Shown in pieces: positions 14,344 to 21,090 of a stretch of 21,678 bases of DNA. The stretch comes from an uncultured Lachnospiraceae bacterium (GTDB lineage Bacteria > Bacillota > Clostridia > Lachnospirales > Lachnospiraceae): assembly GCA_910577735.1 (NCBI GenBank), contig CAJTOO010000036.1, positions 1 through 21,678 on the forward strand. The letters run 5' to 3'. Positions within the stretch are counted from its first letter, which is position 1. Each line of letters opens with the position of its first letter. The position numbers and the translations under genes were made by a program. The notes beneath the pieces were generated by a model. The model ran no database searches. It saw nothing but the letters and a program-made list of their open reading frames with translations, and was not told the DNA's origin.

Positions 14344-16749
14344 ATGTTGGCTGGTATCAATTATTGCCGTCTGCTGTGGAAGCTTTACGGGATGAAAAGA
14401 AATGCAGGCAGGACGAAAGAACAGATTGAGAGGCTGCAGAAAAAGAAGCTGGAAAAGCTGCTCTTATACGCTTATGATCATTCCTCTTATTACAGGCGGG
14501 CATTTGAGGCAGAGGGCATTTTTAGAGAACATATCAGGATGACACCCCTTGAGAAGTTTCCGGTGCTGAATAAGGAAATCCTGATGGAGCATTTTGACGA
14601 GCTAGTGACGGATTCTTGCCTGAAGCAGGAAGAATTACTCAAATTTGATGAAAACGCAGGAGATGACGGGGAAATATATCTTGGCAGATACCATGTGGTA
14701 CATTCCTCCGGCAGTACCGGAACGCCCAGATATTTTGTGTATGACCATGGGGCATGGCAGCAGATGTTGATTGGGATTATACGGGGCGCGCTTTGGGGAA
14801 TGTCCATGCGTTCTATTCTGAGATTACTGGCAGAGAAACCAAAAATCCTTTATATAGCTGCCACAGACGGACGTTACGGCGGCGCTATGGCAGTAGGGGA
14901 TGGGATCAGGGGCATTCACGCGGAGCAAAAGTTTTTGGATATTAACACACCGCTGGCAAAATGGAGTGAGGTGGTAAGGGAGTTTCGCCCCAACATCATT
15001 ATAGGATACCCCTCTGCGGTCAAAATTCTGGCAGAACTGACAGAGAGGGATAAGATGCCACTGCATATCAAACGGGTAATTTCCTGTGGGGAACCGTTAA
15101 GCGTAGGTCTGCGTAAGTTTCTAGAAAATGCGTTCCATGCAGAGGTAATCAATTTTTATGGCGCGAGCGAATCTCTTGCATTGGGAGTGGAGCAGTGGGC
15201 GGATGACGGAATGATTCTTTTTGATGACCTGAATGTAATAGAGGTGATTGACGGGGAGATGTATGTGACCTGCCTGTACAATTTCACACAACCCTTAATC
15301 CGTTACCATATTTCCGACAAGCTCGTTCTGCATGAGGCAAAGAATAAAAAGAGATATCGCCATTTCGAGTTCGCGAAGCCAATCTTGTTATATAGCAAAT
15401 TGCGACAGCGTAAATCATTCAAGGAAAATGCGGAGCATTCTCTGAATCGAGCGCGCCGGCGCTCGATTTTTACAAGGGCGGATGTACTGCTGTGCCGTCA
15501 AGAGGATGTACTGTGGTTTGAAAAGCCGGACGGCAGTAAAGAGTATCTGCGCCCTCTTTCCATGGAAGGGTTCTGCGTGGAAGGACTGCTGGATTATCAG
15601 TTCTGCCAGACATCCGGGACTTCCTTTGAAATGCTGGCAGAAACGGAGGAAGCAGTGGAGCCTGTAAAGATAAAAGGAGAAATATGCAGACAGGTAAGAA
15701 AACTGTTGGCGGATAAAAATCTGAATGAGATTCAGTTTTCCGTTCGGTTTGCAGAGCAGATTACGCCGGATCTGCATACGGGAAAAAAACCATTGATTAT
15801 AAAAATGGAGGATAAAAAATTGCGTAAACGCTTCGGAATGGAGGAAAAAATGACAAGGATGAATATTACCGGAAAACAATTTGATGAGGAAAGGGCGTTG
15901 TACCATTTACAGAACACGGATGTGACGGACTGTATCTTTGCAGGGCCGGCGGATGGGGAATCTGCACTGAAGGAGTCTGAAGATGTGGGACTTAAGAACT
16001 GCCGTTTTTCCCTGCGTTATCCGCTGTGGCATGTAAAAGGGTTTGCCATGGAAGAATCTTCTATGGATGACAAAACACGCGCCGCAATCTGGTATGCAGA
16101 AAACGGCAGCATTACAGACAGTGTGCTGGCTGGGATTAAGGCAGTGCGGGAGTGCGCTCATATCCGTCTGGAACGCTGCCAGGTGGAATCACAGGAATTT
16201 GGCTGGAAGTCACAAGATATTACGCTGGCCGATACGGATATTGTGTCGGAGTATTTATTTATGGACAGTCGGGATGTGAAACTGCGCAGTGTAAAAATGA
16301 AAGGGAAATACTCGTTCCAGTATATGGAAAATCTGGAGATAGACGACTGTGAGCTGGACACAAAGGATGCCTTCTGGCACAGCAAAAATATCACTGTGAG
16401 AGACAGTATTGTGAAAGGCGAGTATCTGGGGTGGTTTTCTGAGAACCTGACGTTGATTAACTGTAAGATTATTGGGACACAGCCTCTGTGCTACTGTAAA
16501 AACCTGAAGCTGGTAAACTGTACCATGGAAGATACAGATCTGTCCTTTGAGTATTCAGATGTGGAGGCGGATGTGAAAGGCCATATCCTCTCCGTAAAAA
16601 ATCCCAGATCCGGTCATGTTATTGCAGACAGTGTGGGAGAAATCATTCGCGGTGATGCCGTCATGGAATGTACGGGAGAGGTCATACTCCGGGCAAAGCC
16701 GGGGAAAGAGGCAGATAAAACTGTTGCAGTGAAAAAGAATATTGCCTGA
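14344..16749 (+). CDS. Fusion: PaaK-like adenylate-forming enzyme + DUF3737 beta-helix
   Basis: An 801-residue protein in two parts. Residues 1 to about 495 resemble phenylacetate-CoA ligase/CapK-type adenylate-forming enzymes, with the phosphate loop HSSGSTGTPRYF (about 120-131), VISCGEPLS and FYGASESLALG, then a PLIRYHISDKL motif. Residues from about 503 are a DUF3737 domain, a right-handed parallel beta-helix of repeated short strands (GPADGESALKES, LRYPLWHVKGF, KDAFWHSKNI, KGEYLGWFSENL, IGTQPLCYCKNL). An internal ATG at 15850 with GGAGG at 15840-15844 could give the DUF3737 part alone. About 37 residues near 339-375 look inserted into the ligase and contain a strong DNA palindrome. AGGAGGTGA at 14330-14338 sets the start. 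What carboxylate it activates is unknown. Confidence 0.82.
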   Translation: MLAGINYCRLLWKLYGMKRNAGRTKEQIERLQKKKLEKLLLYAYDHSSYYRRAFEAEGIFREHIRMTPLEKFPVLNKEILMEHFDELVTDSCLKQEELLKFDENAGDDGEIYLGRYHVVHSSGSTGTPRYFVYDHGAWQQMLIGIIRGALWGMSMRSILRLLAEKPKILYIAATDGRYGGAMAVGDGIRGIHAEQKFLDINTPLAKWSEVVREFRPNIIIGYPSAVKILAELTERDKMPLHIKRVISCGEPLSVGLRKFLENAFHAEVINFYGASESLALGVEQWADDGMILFDDLNVIEVIDGEMYVTCLYNFTQPLIRYHISDKLVLHEAKNKKRYRHFEFAKPILLYSKLRQRKSFKENAEHSLNRARRRSIFTRADVLLCRQEDVLWFEKPDGSKEYLRPLSMEGFCVEGLLDYQFCQTSGTSFEMLAETEEAVEPVKIKGEICRQVRKLLADKNLNEIQFSVRFAEQITPDLHTGKKPLIIKMEDKKLRKRFGMEEKMTRMNITGKQFDEERALYHLQNTDVTDCIFAGPADGESALKESEDVGLKNCRFSLRYPLWHVKGFAMEESSMDDKTRAAIWYAENGSITDSVLAGIKAVRECAHIRLERCQVESQEFGWKSQDITLADTDIVSEYLFMDSRDVKLRSVKMKGKYSFQYMENLEIDDCELDTKDAFWHSKNITVRDSIVKGEYLGWFSENLTLINCKIIGTQPLCYCKNLKLVNCTMEDTDLSFEYSDVEADVKGHILSVKNPRSGHVIADSVGEIIRGDAVMECTGEVILRAKPGKEADKTVAVKKNIA
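15445..15471 (+). repeat. Terminator-like palindrome inside the ligase coding region
   Basis: AATCGAGCGC (15445-15454) pairs with GCGCTCGATT (15459-15468), a perfect 10-bp stem with a GCCG loop, followed by more T (to 15471). It lies at the 3' end of an apparent in-frame insertion of about 110 bases. It has the form of an intrinsic terminator but is in the middle of an open frame. Confidence 0.75.
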
Positions 16750-16754
16750 GAGAA

Positions 16755-16870
16755 GTGTGAAGAGAATGTCTAAGTCTGCAAAGTACACAGACTAAGAAAT
16801 TCTAAAACTTCACACAGAAGAACGCAAGAACAGCGTTCTTCTCGGATTGTTTAGATGCCGCTTATGCGGC
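16755..16870 (+). repeat. Palindromic leader element, copy B (three hairpins)
   Basis: Hairpin 1: outer stem GTGTGAAG (16755-16762) with CTTCACAC (16808-16815); second stem AGAATGTCT (16763-16771) with AGAAATTCT (16795-16803), one mismatch; inner stem AGTCTG (16773-16778) with CAGACT (16788-16793); AAAA bulge on the 3' side. Hairpin 2: AGAAGAACGC (16816-16825) with GCGTTCTTCT (16833-16842). Hairpin 3: GCCGC (16857-16861), loop TTAT, GCGGC (16866-16870). It starts five bases after the fusion gene and ends just before the ribosome site of the small gene at 16887. No T-run follows any stem. Confidence 0.85.
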
Positions 16871-16886
16871 GGAATGAGAGGAAACG

Positions 16887-17120
16887 ATGTTAAGCGGTTA
16901 CCAGACGGAGGAAGAACTGATTCAGAACATGGTAGATGCCGGCTGTAAGGAAGAAACGGTTGCCAGTGTTCTGCCTTGTTTCAAGCAAGGACAGAAGAAA
17001 AAAGGGCTTTTGCTGCTGCAGCAACAGAGAAAAGCACTGCTTGACGGGATTCATAAAGACCAGTCCTGTATAGATTATCTGGATGATGTTCTGTGCGGGA
17101 TACGAAAAGGAGACGCATGA
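16887..17120 (+). CDS. Small conserved-looking protein of unknown function (paralogue 1)
   Basis: A 77-residue soluble protein, unrecognised. Predicted mainly helical, with GYQTEEELIQNMVDAGCKEE at the start, a central GQKKKGLLLLQQQRKALL helix and SCIDYLDDVL near the end. It resembles the 75-residue product at 19610: both have a TE(E) N-terminal stretch, a Gly-rich turn near the middle and a C-terminal (S/A)C(I/L)DY pattern followed by a short helix. Both genes follow a palindromic leader and both overlap the next gene in ATGA, here a LysE-type exporter. GAGAGG at 16876-16881 sets the start. A role as accessory or regulator of the coupled transporter is only a guess. Confidence 0.75.
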   Translation: MLSGYQTEEELIQNMVDAGCKEETVASVLPCFKQGQKKKGLLLLQQQRKALLDGIHKDQSCIDYLDDVLCGIRKGDA

Positions 17121-17740
17121 TAGCAGAATACTTTTATAAGGGGCTGCTGATCGGTTTTCTATTCGGGGTGCCTGCCGGAGCCATTGGTGCATTGACAATA
17201 GGGAGGACGCTGGATAAAGGATTTACAGCCGGTTTTCTGACTGGAATGGGTTCCTCAGCGGCAGATCTGATTTATTCCTGTGTGGGTGTGTTTGGCATTA
17301 CGGTGGTTTCGAACCTTTTATCAGCCGGTCAGAATATCCTTCAGATCATTGGCGGAATACTGATTCTGCTTTTAGGGGTTGGTGTCCTTTGCAAAAAGAA
17401 GGCGGCAGCAGTACAGAAAGAATCAAAAGGAACATTGTTTTTTTGTTTTCTGTCGGCATTTACGATGGCATTGGTGAATCCGGCAACCGTGCTCTCGTTC
17501 ATGGCAGCCTTTGCTGCTTTTGGGATTGGGGGAGGGCTGGATGCAGGGCAGGGAACTGTCCTGATTATCGGAATTTTTACCGGGACGCTTTGCTGGTGGC
17601 TTGTGCTCAGTGGCATTACAGCACATTTCCGGGACAAGGTGACAGGAAAAATATACCGATGGCTGAACTGTATTTTAGGCTGTCTTATGATAGGGTTTGG
17701 CATATTTATGGCAGTTCAGGGATTAAGGAATGGTTTATGA
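17117..17740 (+). CDS. LysE/RhtB-family membrane exporter
   Basis: A 207-residue membrane protein with about six helices, typical in size for LysE-type amino acid exporters. The N-terminal segment GLLIGFLFGVPAGAIGALTIGRTLDKGFTAG matches the family pattern GxxxGxxxGPxxxxxxxxxLxxGxxxG, here with PAGA, and ALVNPATVLSFMAAFAAFG is the conserved NP segment at the start of the second half. I choose ATG 17117, which has AAAAGGAG just upstream and overlaps the stop of the small gene in ATGA; a GTG at 17093 is in frame but inside that gene. It probably exports a small amino compound. Confidence 0.85.
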   Translation: MIAEYFYKGLLIGFLFGVPAGAIGALTIGRTLDKGFTAGFLTGMGSSAADLIYSCVGVFGITVVSNLLSAGQNILQIIGGILILLLGVGVLCKKKAAAVQKESKGTLFFCFLSAFTMALVNPATVLSFMAAFAAFGIGGGLDAGQGTVLIIGIFTGTLCWWLVLSGITAHFRDKVTGKIYRWLNCILGCLMIGFGIFMAVQGLRNGL

Positions 17741-17777
17741 GCAGTTCCGTCAGGGATCGGCCAGGAAGGAACAGCGT

Positions 17778-18299
17778 ATGAAAAAGATAAGGTTGGCAGT
17801 TATTTCCATATGTCTGATAAGCATTCTGGCGGGATGCAGCAGTCTGACGTCAAAGGAGGAACCACAGCAAAGTATAGCTGATATGGGGTCTGATTCTACA
17901 GGGCAGTCTGAAGTTGAAGTACAGGGCAGCATGGAGACGGAAGAAATGGTTATTTTGATGAAAATTGGTAACGAAGCTGTTGCGGTAGAATGGGAAGATA
18001 ATGAGTCGGTTTCGGCTCTTACAGGACTTCTCCGTGAACAGCCCTTATCCATACAGATGTCCATGTACGGAGATTTTGAACAGGTTGGCTCTTTAGGGAC
18101 AAGTCTGCCCAGAAAGGATGAACAGACGACGACGCAGGCAGGGGATATTGTTCTGTATTCCGGCAATCAGATCGTGGTATTTTATGGTTCCAATTCCTGG
18201 GCGTACACAAGACTCGGAAAGATTACGGACAAATCTGCCGAAGAACTGGAGGAACTGATGGGCAGCGGGGATGTGACGATTACATTGGAATTAAGGTAG
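17778..18299 (+). CDS. Lipoprotein with cyclophilin-like domain
   Basis: A 173-residue lipoprotein: basic MKKIR start, hydrophobic core and lipobox ILAGC (Cys20). After a Ser/Glu/Gln-rich linker, residues from about 60 form a cyclophilin-like fold of the small bacterial type. The segments are ILMKIGNEAVAVEWEDN, ALTGLLREQPLSIQMSMYGDFEQVG, LPRKDEQTTTQAGDIVLYSGNQIVVFYGSNSW and YTRLGKI. These proteins lack a proven isomerase role and are usually annotated only by fold. AGGAAGGA at 17762-17769 supports ATG 17778. The stop codon ends on the first base of palindromic element C. Confidence 0.85.
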   Translation: MKKIRLAVISICLISILAGCSSLTSKEEPQQSIADMGSDSTGQSEVEVQGSMETEEMVILMKIGNEAVAVEWEDNESVSALTGLLREQPLSIQMSMYGDFEQVGSLGTSLPRKDEQTTTQAGDIVLYSGNQIVVFYGSNSWAYTRLGKITDKSAEELEELMGSGDVTITLELR

Positions 18300-18426
18300 T
18301 GTGAGAAGTACTTCTAATCACTCGCAGCAAAGGCTGCTTCGCGAAGAAGTACTAAGTCTCACACAGGAGAATGCCCAAAATACGGGCATTCTCCGCATGG
18401 ATTTGTGATTCCGCATAAGCGGAATC
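18299..18426 (+). repeat. Palindromic leader element, copy C (three hairpins)
   Basis: Hairpin 1: GTGTGAGA (18299-18306) with TCTCACAC (18357-18364); AGTACTTCT (18307-18315) with AGAAGTACT (18345-18353), perfect; inner GCAGC/GCTGC stem; AAG bulge on the 3' side. Hairpin 2: GGAGAATGCCC (18366-18376) with GGGCATTCTCC (18384-18394). Hairpin 3: GATTCCGC (18407-18414), loop ATAA, GCGGAATC (18419-18426), followed by ATGGAGG. It occupies the whole gap between the cyclophilin-like gene and the convergent LysR gene. No T-runs on either strand, so a terminator role is not evident. Confidence 0.85.
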
Positions 18427-18437
18427 ATGGAGGTAAA

Positions 18438-19325
18438 TTACAGGCTGCCGGTGCTTGTCTCCAGACGGCTTAAAAGCAGCTTGGTGGCTTTGGAAAAGAC
18501 CTGATACTTTTTGGTAAAAAGATATACGTTTGAGTAAAGCTGCGGGGACAGGGGGCGAAATGTCAAAGGATGGCTGCCAGCGGTGTTGATCAGTTCGTCA
18601 ATGCACAGGGCATAGCCAATGCCAGCCTCCACCATAAGACCGGCATTATAGATCAGGTTGTAGGTGGAAACAACGTACGGTTTAGCCAGCGCTTCTGCAA
18701 AGGATGCAGCAAAGCGGCCACTGTTGGAAGTCTGATTAGGCATGATCAGTGGTAAATCTGCCAGTTCTTCGAAAGAGATTTCTTTCTTGTCAGCAAGAGG
18801 AGAATCTTTCCGCATAAGGATGCCCCACGCCTCACGTAGCGGGAGCTTCCGGGAATCATAGCGAGGAGTAATTTCCGGCTCCAGTAAGAAGCCCATATCC
18901 AAAAGTCCTTTATCCAGCCGCTCAATAATGGCATCCGCATTGCCGCTGAAAAAGTGAAAGCAAATGTCGGGATATTCTTCCTGAATCGAGCGGATGGTCT
19001 GCATGATGGAAAATGTGGAACGGTATTCCCCGCAGCCGATATAGACATCACCGGAAATATCCTGTTCGTTTTCACGGAAGGCACTTTCCGTCTTGTCCAT
19101 CAAAGAAATAATCTCCTGGGCGCGGCCCCGCAGAAAGGTGCCTTCTTCCGTCAGAGTAACTTTTTTCCTGCCGCGGACTAGGAGCTGCTTCCCCAGATTC
19201 TCCTCTAAGTCCATCATCTGTTTGGACAGTGTGGGCTGGGAAATATGAAGATATTCAGCGGCTTTTGTAATGCTCTGTTCCTCGGCAACGGCGAGAAAAT
19301 ACTGTAGCAGGCGGGTTTCGATCAT
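18438..19325 (-). CDS. LysR-family transcriptional regulator
   Basis: A 295-residue regulator. The N-terminal winged helix covers about 1-60 (YFLAVAEEQSITKAAEYLHI, then SQPTLSKQMMDLEENLGKQLL). The effector-binding domain fills about 90-290, with FSIMQTIRSIQEEYPDICFHF and LDKGLLDMGFLLEP as in typical LTTR proteins. AAGGAGT just upstream on the minus strand supports the start at 19325. It is divergent from the small-protein/ABC genes beginning at 19610 and convergent with the cyclophilin-like gene; LysR proteins commonly control a divergent neighbour, so the ABC unit is the natural candidate target. Confidence 0.93.
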   Translation of the reverse strand: MIETRLLQYFLAVAEEQSITKAAEYLHISQPTLSKQMMDLEENLGKQLLVRGRKKVTLTEEGTFLRGRAQEIISLMDKTESAFRENEQDISGDVYIGCGEYRSTFSIMQTIRSIQEEYPDICFHFFSGNADAIIERLDKGLLDMGFLLEPEITPRYDSRKLPLREAWGILMRKDSPLADKKEISFEELADLPLIMPNQTSNSGRFAASFAEALAKPYVVSTYNLIYNAGLMVEAGIGYALCIDELINTAGSHPLTFRPLSPQLYSNVYLFTKKYQVFSKATKLLLSRLETSTGSL

Positions 19326-19364
19326 AGGGGATACTCCTTTTATTCGTAAAATCTATTTAAATAT

Positions 19365-19393
19365 ATTTTATATAGCTTTTTGTTATTTTACAA
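19365..19393 (-). promoter_or_regulatory. Promoter of the LysR gene
   Basis: On the minus strand TTGTAA (19393-19388) and TAAAAT (19370-19365) lie 17 bases apart, about 40 bases before the LysR start. The surrounding 19340-19392 is strongly AT-rich. I could not assign a convincing plus-strand promoter here. Confidence 0.55.
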
Positions 19394-19398
19394 GAGCA

Positions 19399-19522
19399 GG
19401 GTGAAAAGAAGTTCTAAAGCTCACGCCAGAGAGCGTTTCGCCAAGAACTTCTAAGTTTCACCCAGAAGAACGCCAAAAGCGGCGTTCTTCCCGTAAATGA
19501 TTTGTGCTGCCGGGAGACGGCA
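19399..19522 (+). repeat. Palindromic leader element, copy D (three hairpins)
   Basis: Hairpin 1: GGGTGAAA (19399-19406) with TTTCACCC (19456-19463); AGAAGTTCT (19407-19415) with AGAACTTCT (19444-19452), perfect; AAG bulge on the 3' side; inner ACGC/GCGT or GCTC/GAGC pairing. Hairpin 2: GAAGAACGCC (19465-19474) with GGCGTTCTTC (19481-19490). Hairpin 3: TGCCG (19508-19512) with CGGCA (19518-19522). The ATTTGTG linker before hairpin 3 also occurs in copy C at 18401-18407. It is followed at once by copy E. Confidence 0.85.
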
Positions 19523-19530
19523 TGGGGCTA

Positions 19531-19594
19531 GTGTGGGAAGTACTTCTAAAGTTCACGCCAGAGGGCGTTTTGCCAAGAAGTACTCAGTTTCACG
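19531..19594 (+). repeat. Palindromic leader element, copy E (hairpin 1 only)
   Basis: Outer stem GTGTGGGA (19531-19538) with TTTCACGC (19587-19594), fully paired if G-U wobbles are allowed. Second stem AGTACTTCT (19539-19547) with AGAAGTACT (19576-19584), perfect. CAG bulge on the 3' side. Inner stem ACGCC/GGCGT. The interior is close to copy D. The GGGGAG ribosome site of the next gene begins a few bases after the 3' arm, so folding could affect initiation. Confidence 0.85.
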
Positions 19595-19609
19595 CAGGGG
19601 AGATTAGGT

Positions 19610-19837
19610 ATGCAGGAAAAAACAACGATTTATCAGAGATTAACAGAAGAAGGCGCGGATCCTGCGATACTGGAGCAGTACCGGCGTTATCAGGAGACAG
19701 GCAACATACAGGGGCAGTGCGGGCTGATCTGCCGTTTTCGAAGGGAAAAAAGTGAAGAATTGAAAAAGGGGAAAGAGCAGCTTGCCTGTCTGGACTATAT
19801 GATTGCTAAACTTGAAAGCGAGACAGTAGAAAGATGA
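19610..19837 (+). CDS. Small conserved-looking protein of unknown function (paralogue 2)
   Basis: A 75-residue soluble, charged, probably helical protein. It resembles the 77-residue product at 16887 in length, in an N-terminal TEEGADPAILEQ segment facing TEEELIQNMVDAGC there, and in the LACLDYMIAKLE end facing SCIDYLDDVL. GGGGAG at 19597-19602 gives the ribosome site for ATG 19610. The stop overlaps the start of the ABC ATPase gene in ATGA, the same coupling seen for paralogue 1 with its exporter. Function unknown; recurrent coupling to transport genes suggests an accessory role. Confidence 0.75.
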   Translation: MQEKTTIYQRLTEEGADPAILEQYRRYQETGNIQGQCGLICRFRREKSEELKKGKEQLACLDYMIAKLESETVER

Positions 19838-20634
19838 GAGAGATAATTTTTCAGGGAACAAATATGGTAAAAAATTATGGGGAAACAGCCGTTTTGCACG
19901 GAATCAGTCTGGAACTATACAGGGGCGACTTTGCGGTCATCATGGGTTCCTCTGGTTCCGGCAAGTCCACCTTTCTTTATGCAGTCAGCGGAATGGACCG
20001 GTTAAGCGGGGGACAGCTTTTTTATAAGGGAAAATCGTCCTCCGATGAAATGATTGATATTGCACATGGGTCGGAGAAGGAGCTGACCCGTCTTAGGGCG
20101 GAGGATTTTGGGTTTGTGTTCCAACGATCTCATTTAGTCAGCAGTCTGACGTTAGAAGAAAATATACGCATGGCAGGTTTGATTTGTGGTTCCATGTCTG
20201 AAAAGGAGATATGGGAGAAAACGGATGTCTTAATCCGTCAAATGGGTCTGGAAAAGGCGAAAGACAGACTGCCTGCACAGGTTTCCGGCGGGGAGGCGCA
20301 GCGGGCGGCTGTGGCAAGGGCTGTTATTGCAGCCCCCAGGATCTTGTTTGCGGACGAACCGACGGGAGCTTTGAACAAGGCAAATACAGAAGAAGTTCTG
20401 GATCTTCTGACATCGCTTTATGCTAAGGGGCAGTCCATTCTGCTGGTGACCCATGACAGGGAGGCCGCCCTGCGCGGAAACCGCATCCTGTATCTGGAGG
20501 ACGGCACCATCGTTGGGGAACTGGAGTTAAGTCCTTATCATGACTTCCGCTTTGAAATACTCCATAGCTGCGTCCGTACAGCGGTGCTTGCAGCCCTCCC
20601 TTGTGTCCGCTGGTCTTTCCATGTAGGGCAATAG
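19834..20634 (+). CDS. ABC transporter ATP-binding protein (MacB/LolD-like), 3' end replaced
   Basis: An ATPase of the class that pairs with FtsX-like permeases. Walker A GSSGSGKST (38-46), Q-loop FQRSH (Gln97), signature VSGGEAQRAAVARA (about 150-163), Walker B ILFADEPTGAL (170-180) and the switch histidine in VTHDRE (His207) are all intact. Normal sequence runs to about residue 235 (GELELSPY). The last 30 or so residues are antisense to a relaxase gene and are not ABC-like. The expected FtsX-type permease is missing downstream. The ATPase core could be made, but without its partner the transporter is probably non-functional. ATGA overlap with the small gene. Confidence 0.85.
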   Translation: MREIIFQGTNMVKNYGETAVLHGISLELYRGDFAVIMGSSGSGKSTFLYAVSGMDRLSGGQLFYKGKSSSDEMIDIAHGSEKELTRLRAEDFGFVFQRSHLVSSLTLEENIRMAGLICGSMSEKEIWEKTDVLIRQMGLEKAKDRLPAQVSGGEAQRAAVARAVIAAPRILFADEPTGALNKANTEEVLDLLTSLYAKGQSILLVTHDREAALRGNRILYLEDGTIVGELELSPYHDFRFEILHSCVRTAVLAALPCVRWSFHVGQ

Positions 20635-21090
20635 CGGCACTTCGGCAATCCGCAAGCTGTTTATGACGATATGCACATGAATGTTGCCGCTGTGGTTATG
20701 CCCGTCCGGGTGGGTGCATACAAGGGCTTGGTGTCCGGGGAAATGCGCCTTGCAAAACTGCTCGCCCAACTGTTGCGCCCGGTCTACGGTCAAACCGTTG
20801 TCCTGTGCGTCACGGGGGTCAAAGGAAATAATATAGTGGTGGCTTTTCACGTCCTCCCGCTTTTGGTTCTTGCCGTATTTTAGATTGGAGCGCATACACG
20901 CTATGGCGAAATCTTCCCCGCCGCAATTCAGAGAGGAAATGAGATAGCCTGTCCTCGGAATTATCTGCCTGTTTCCGTCCAGTGTGGGCTTCATGGTAAA
21001 CTCGTCATGCTCAAAGGTTAGGTACTGCTCGGCAGCTCCATAGTCGGCATTTTTAGAGCTGATATGTTTGAACGTTGCCAACGGCTTCAC
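20527..21090 (-). pseudogene. Relaxase (MOBP/Tn1549-like), C-terminally truncated
   Basis: The N-terminal 180 or so residues of a conjugative relaxase. It starts ATFKHISSKNADYGAAEQYL and keeps the metal-binding region HPDGHNHSGNIHVHIVINS with its histidine triad, which is the core of the nicking domain. Family members are several hundred residues long and continue after the YFKAEVM segment. Here the frame runs into three foreign codons and stops at 20527. Break point about 20539. It overlaps mobC by 38 bases at its start, the usual arrangement. The truncated protein keeps its DNA-cleaving motif but lacks the rest, so activity is doubtful. Confidence 0.88.

Noticed and set aside
16755..18426. 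Hairpins of copies B and C as plain intrinsic terminators
   Set aside because: None of the stems is followed by a T-run on either strand, and hairpin 1 also occurs directly before genes.
14245..19594. CRISPR array
   Set aside because: The repeats are palindromic, unequally spaced by hundreds to thousands of bases with genes between them; no cas genes are present.
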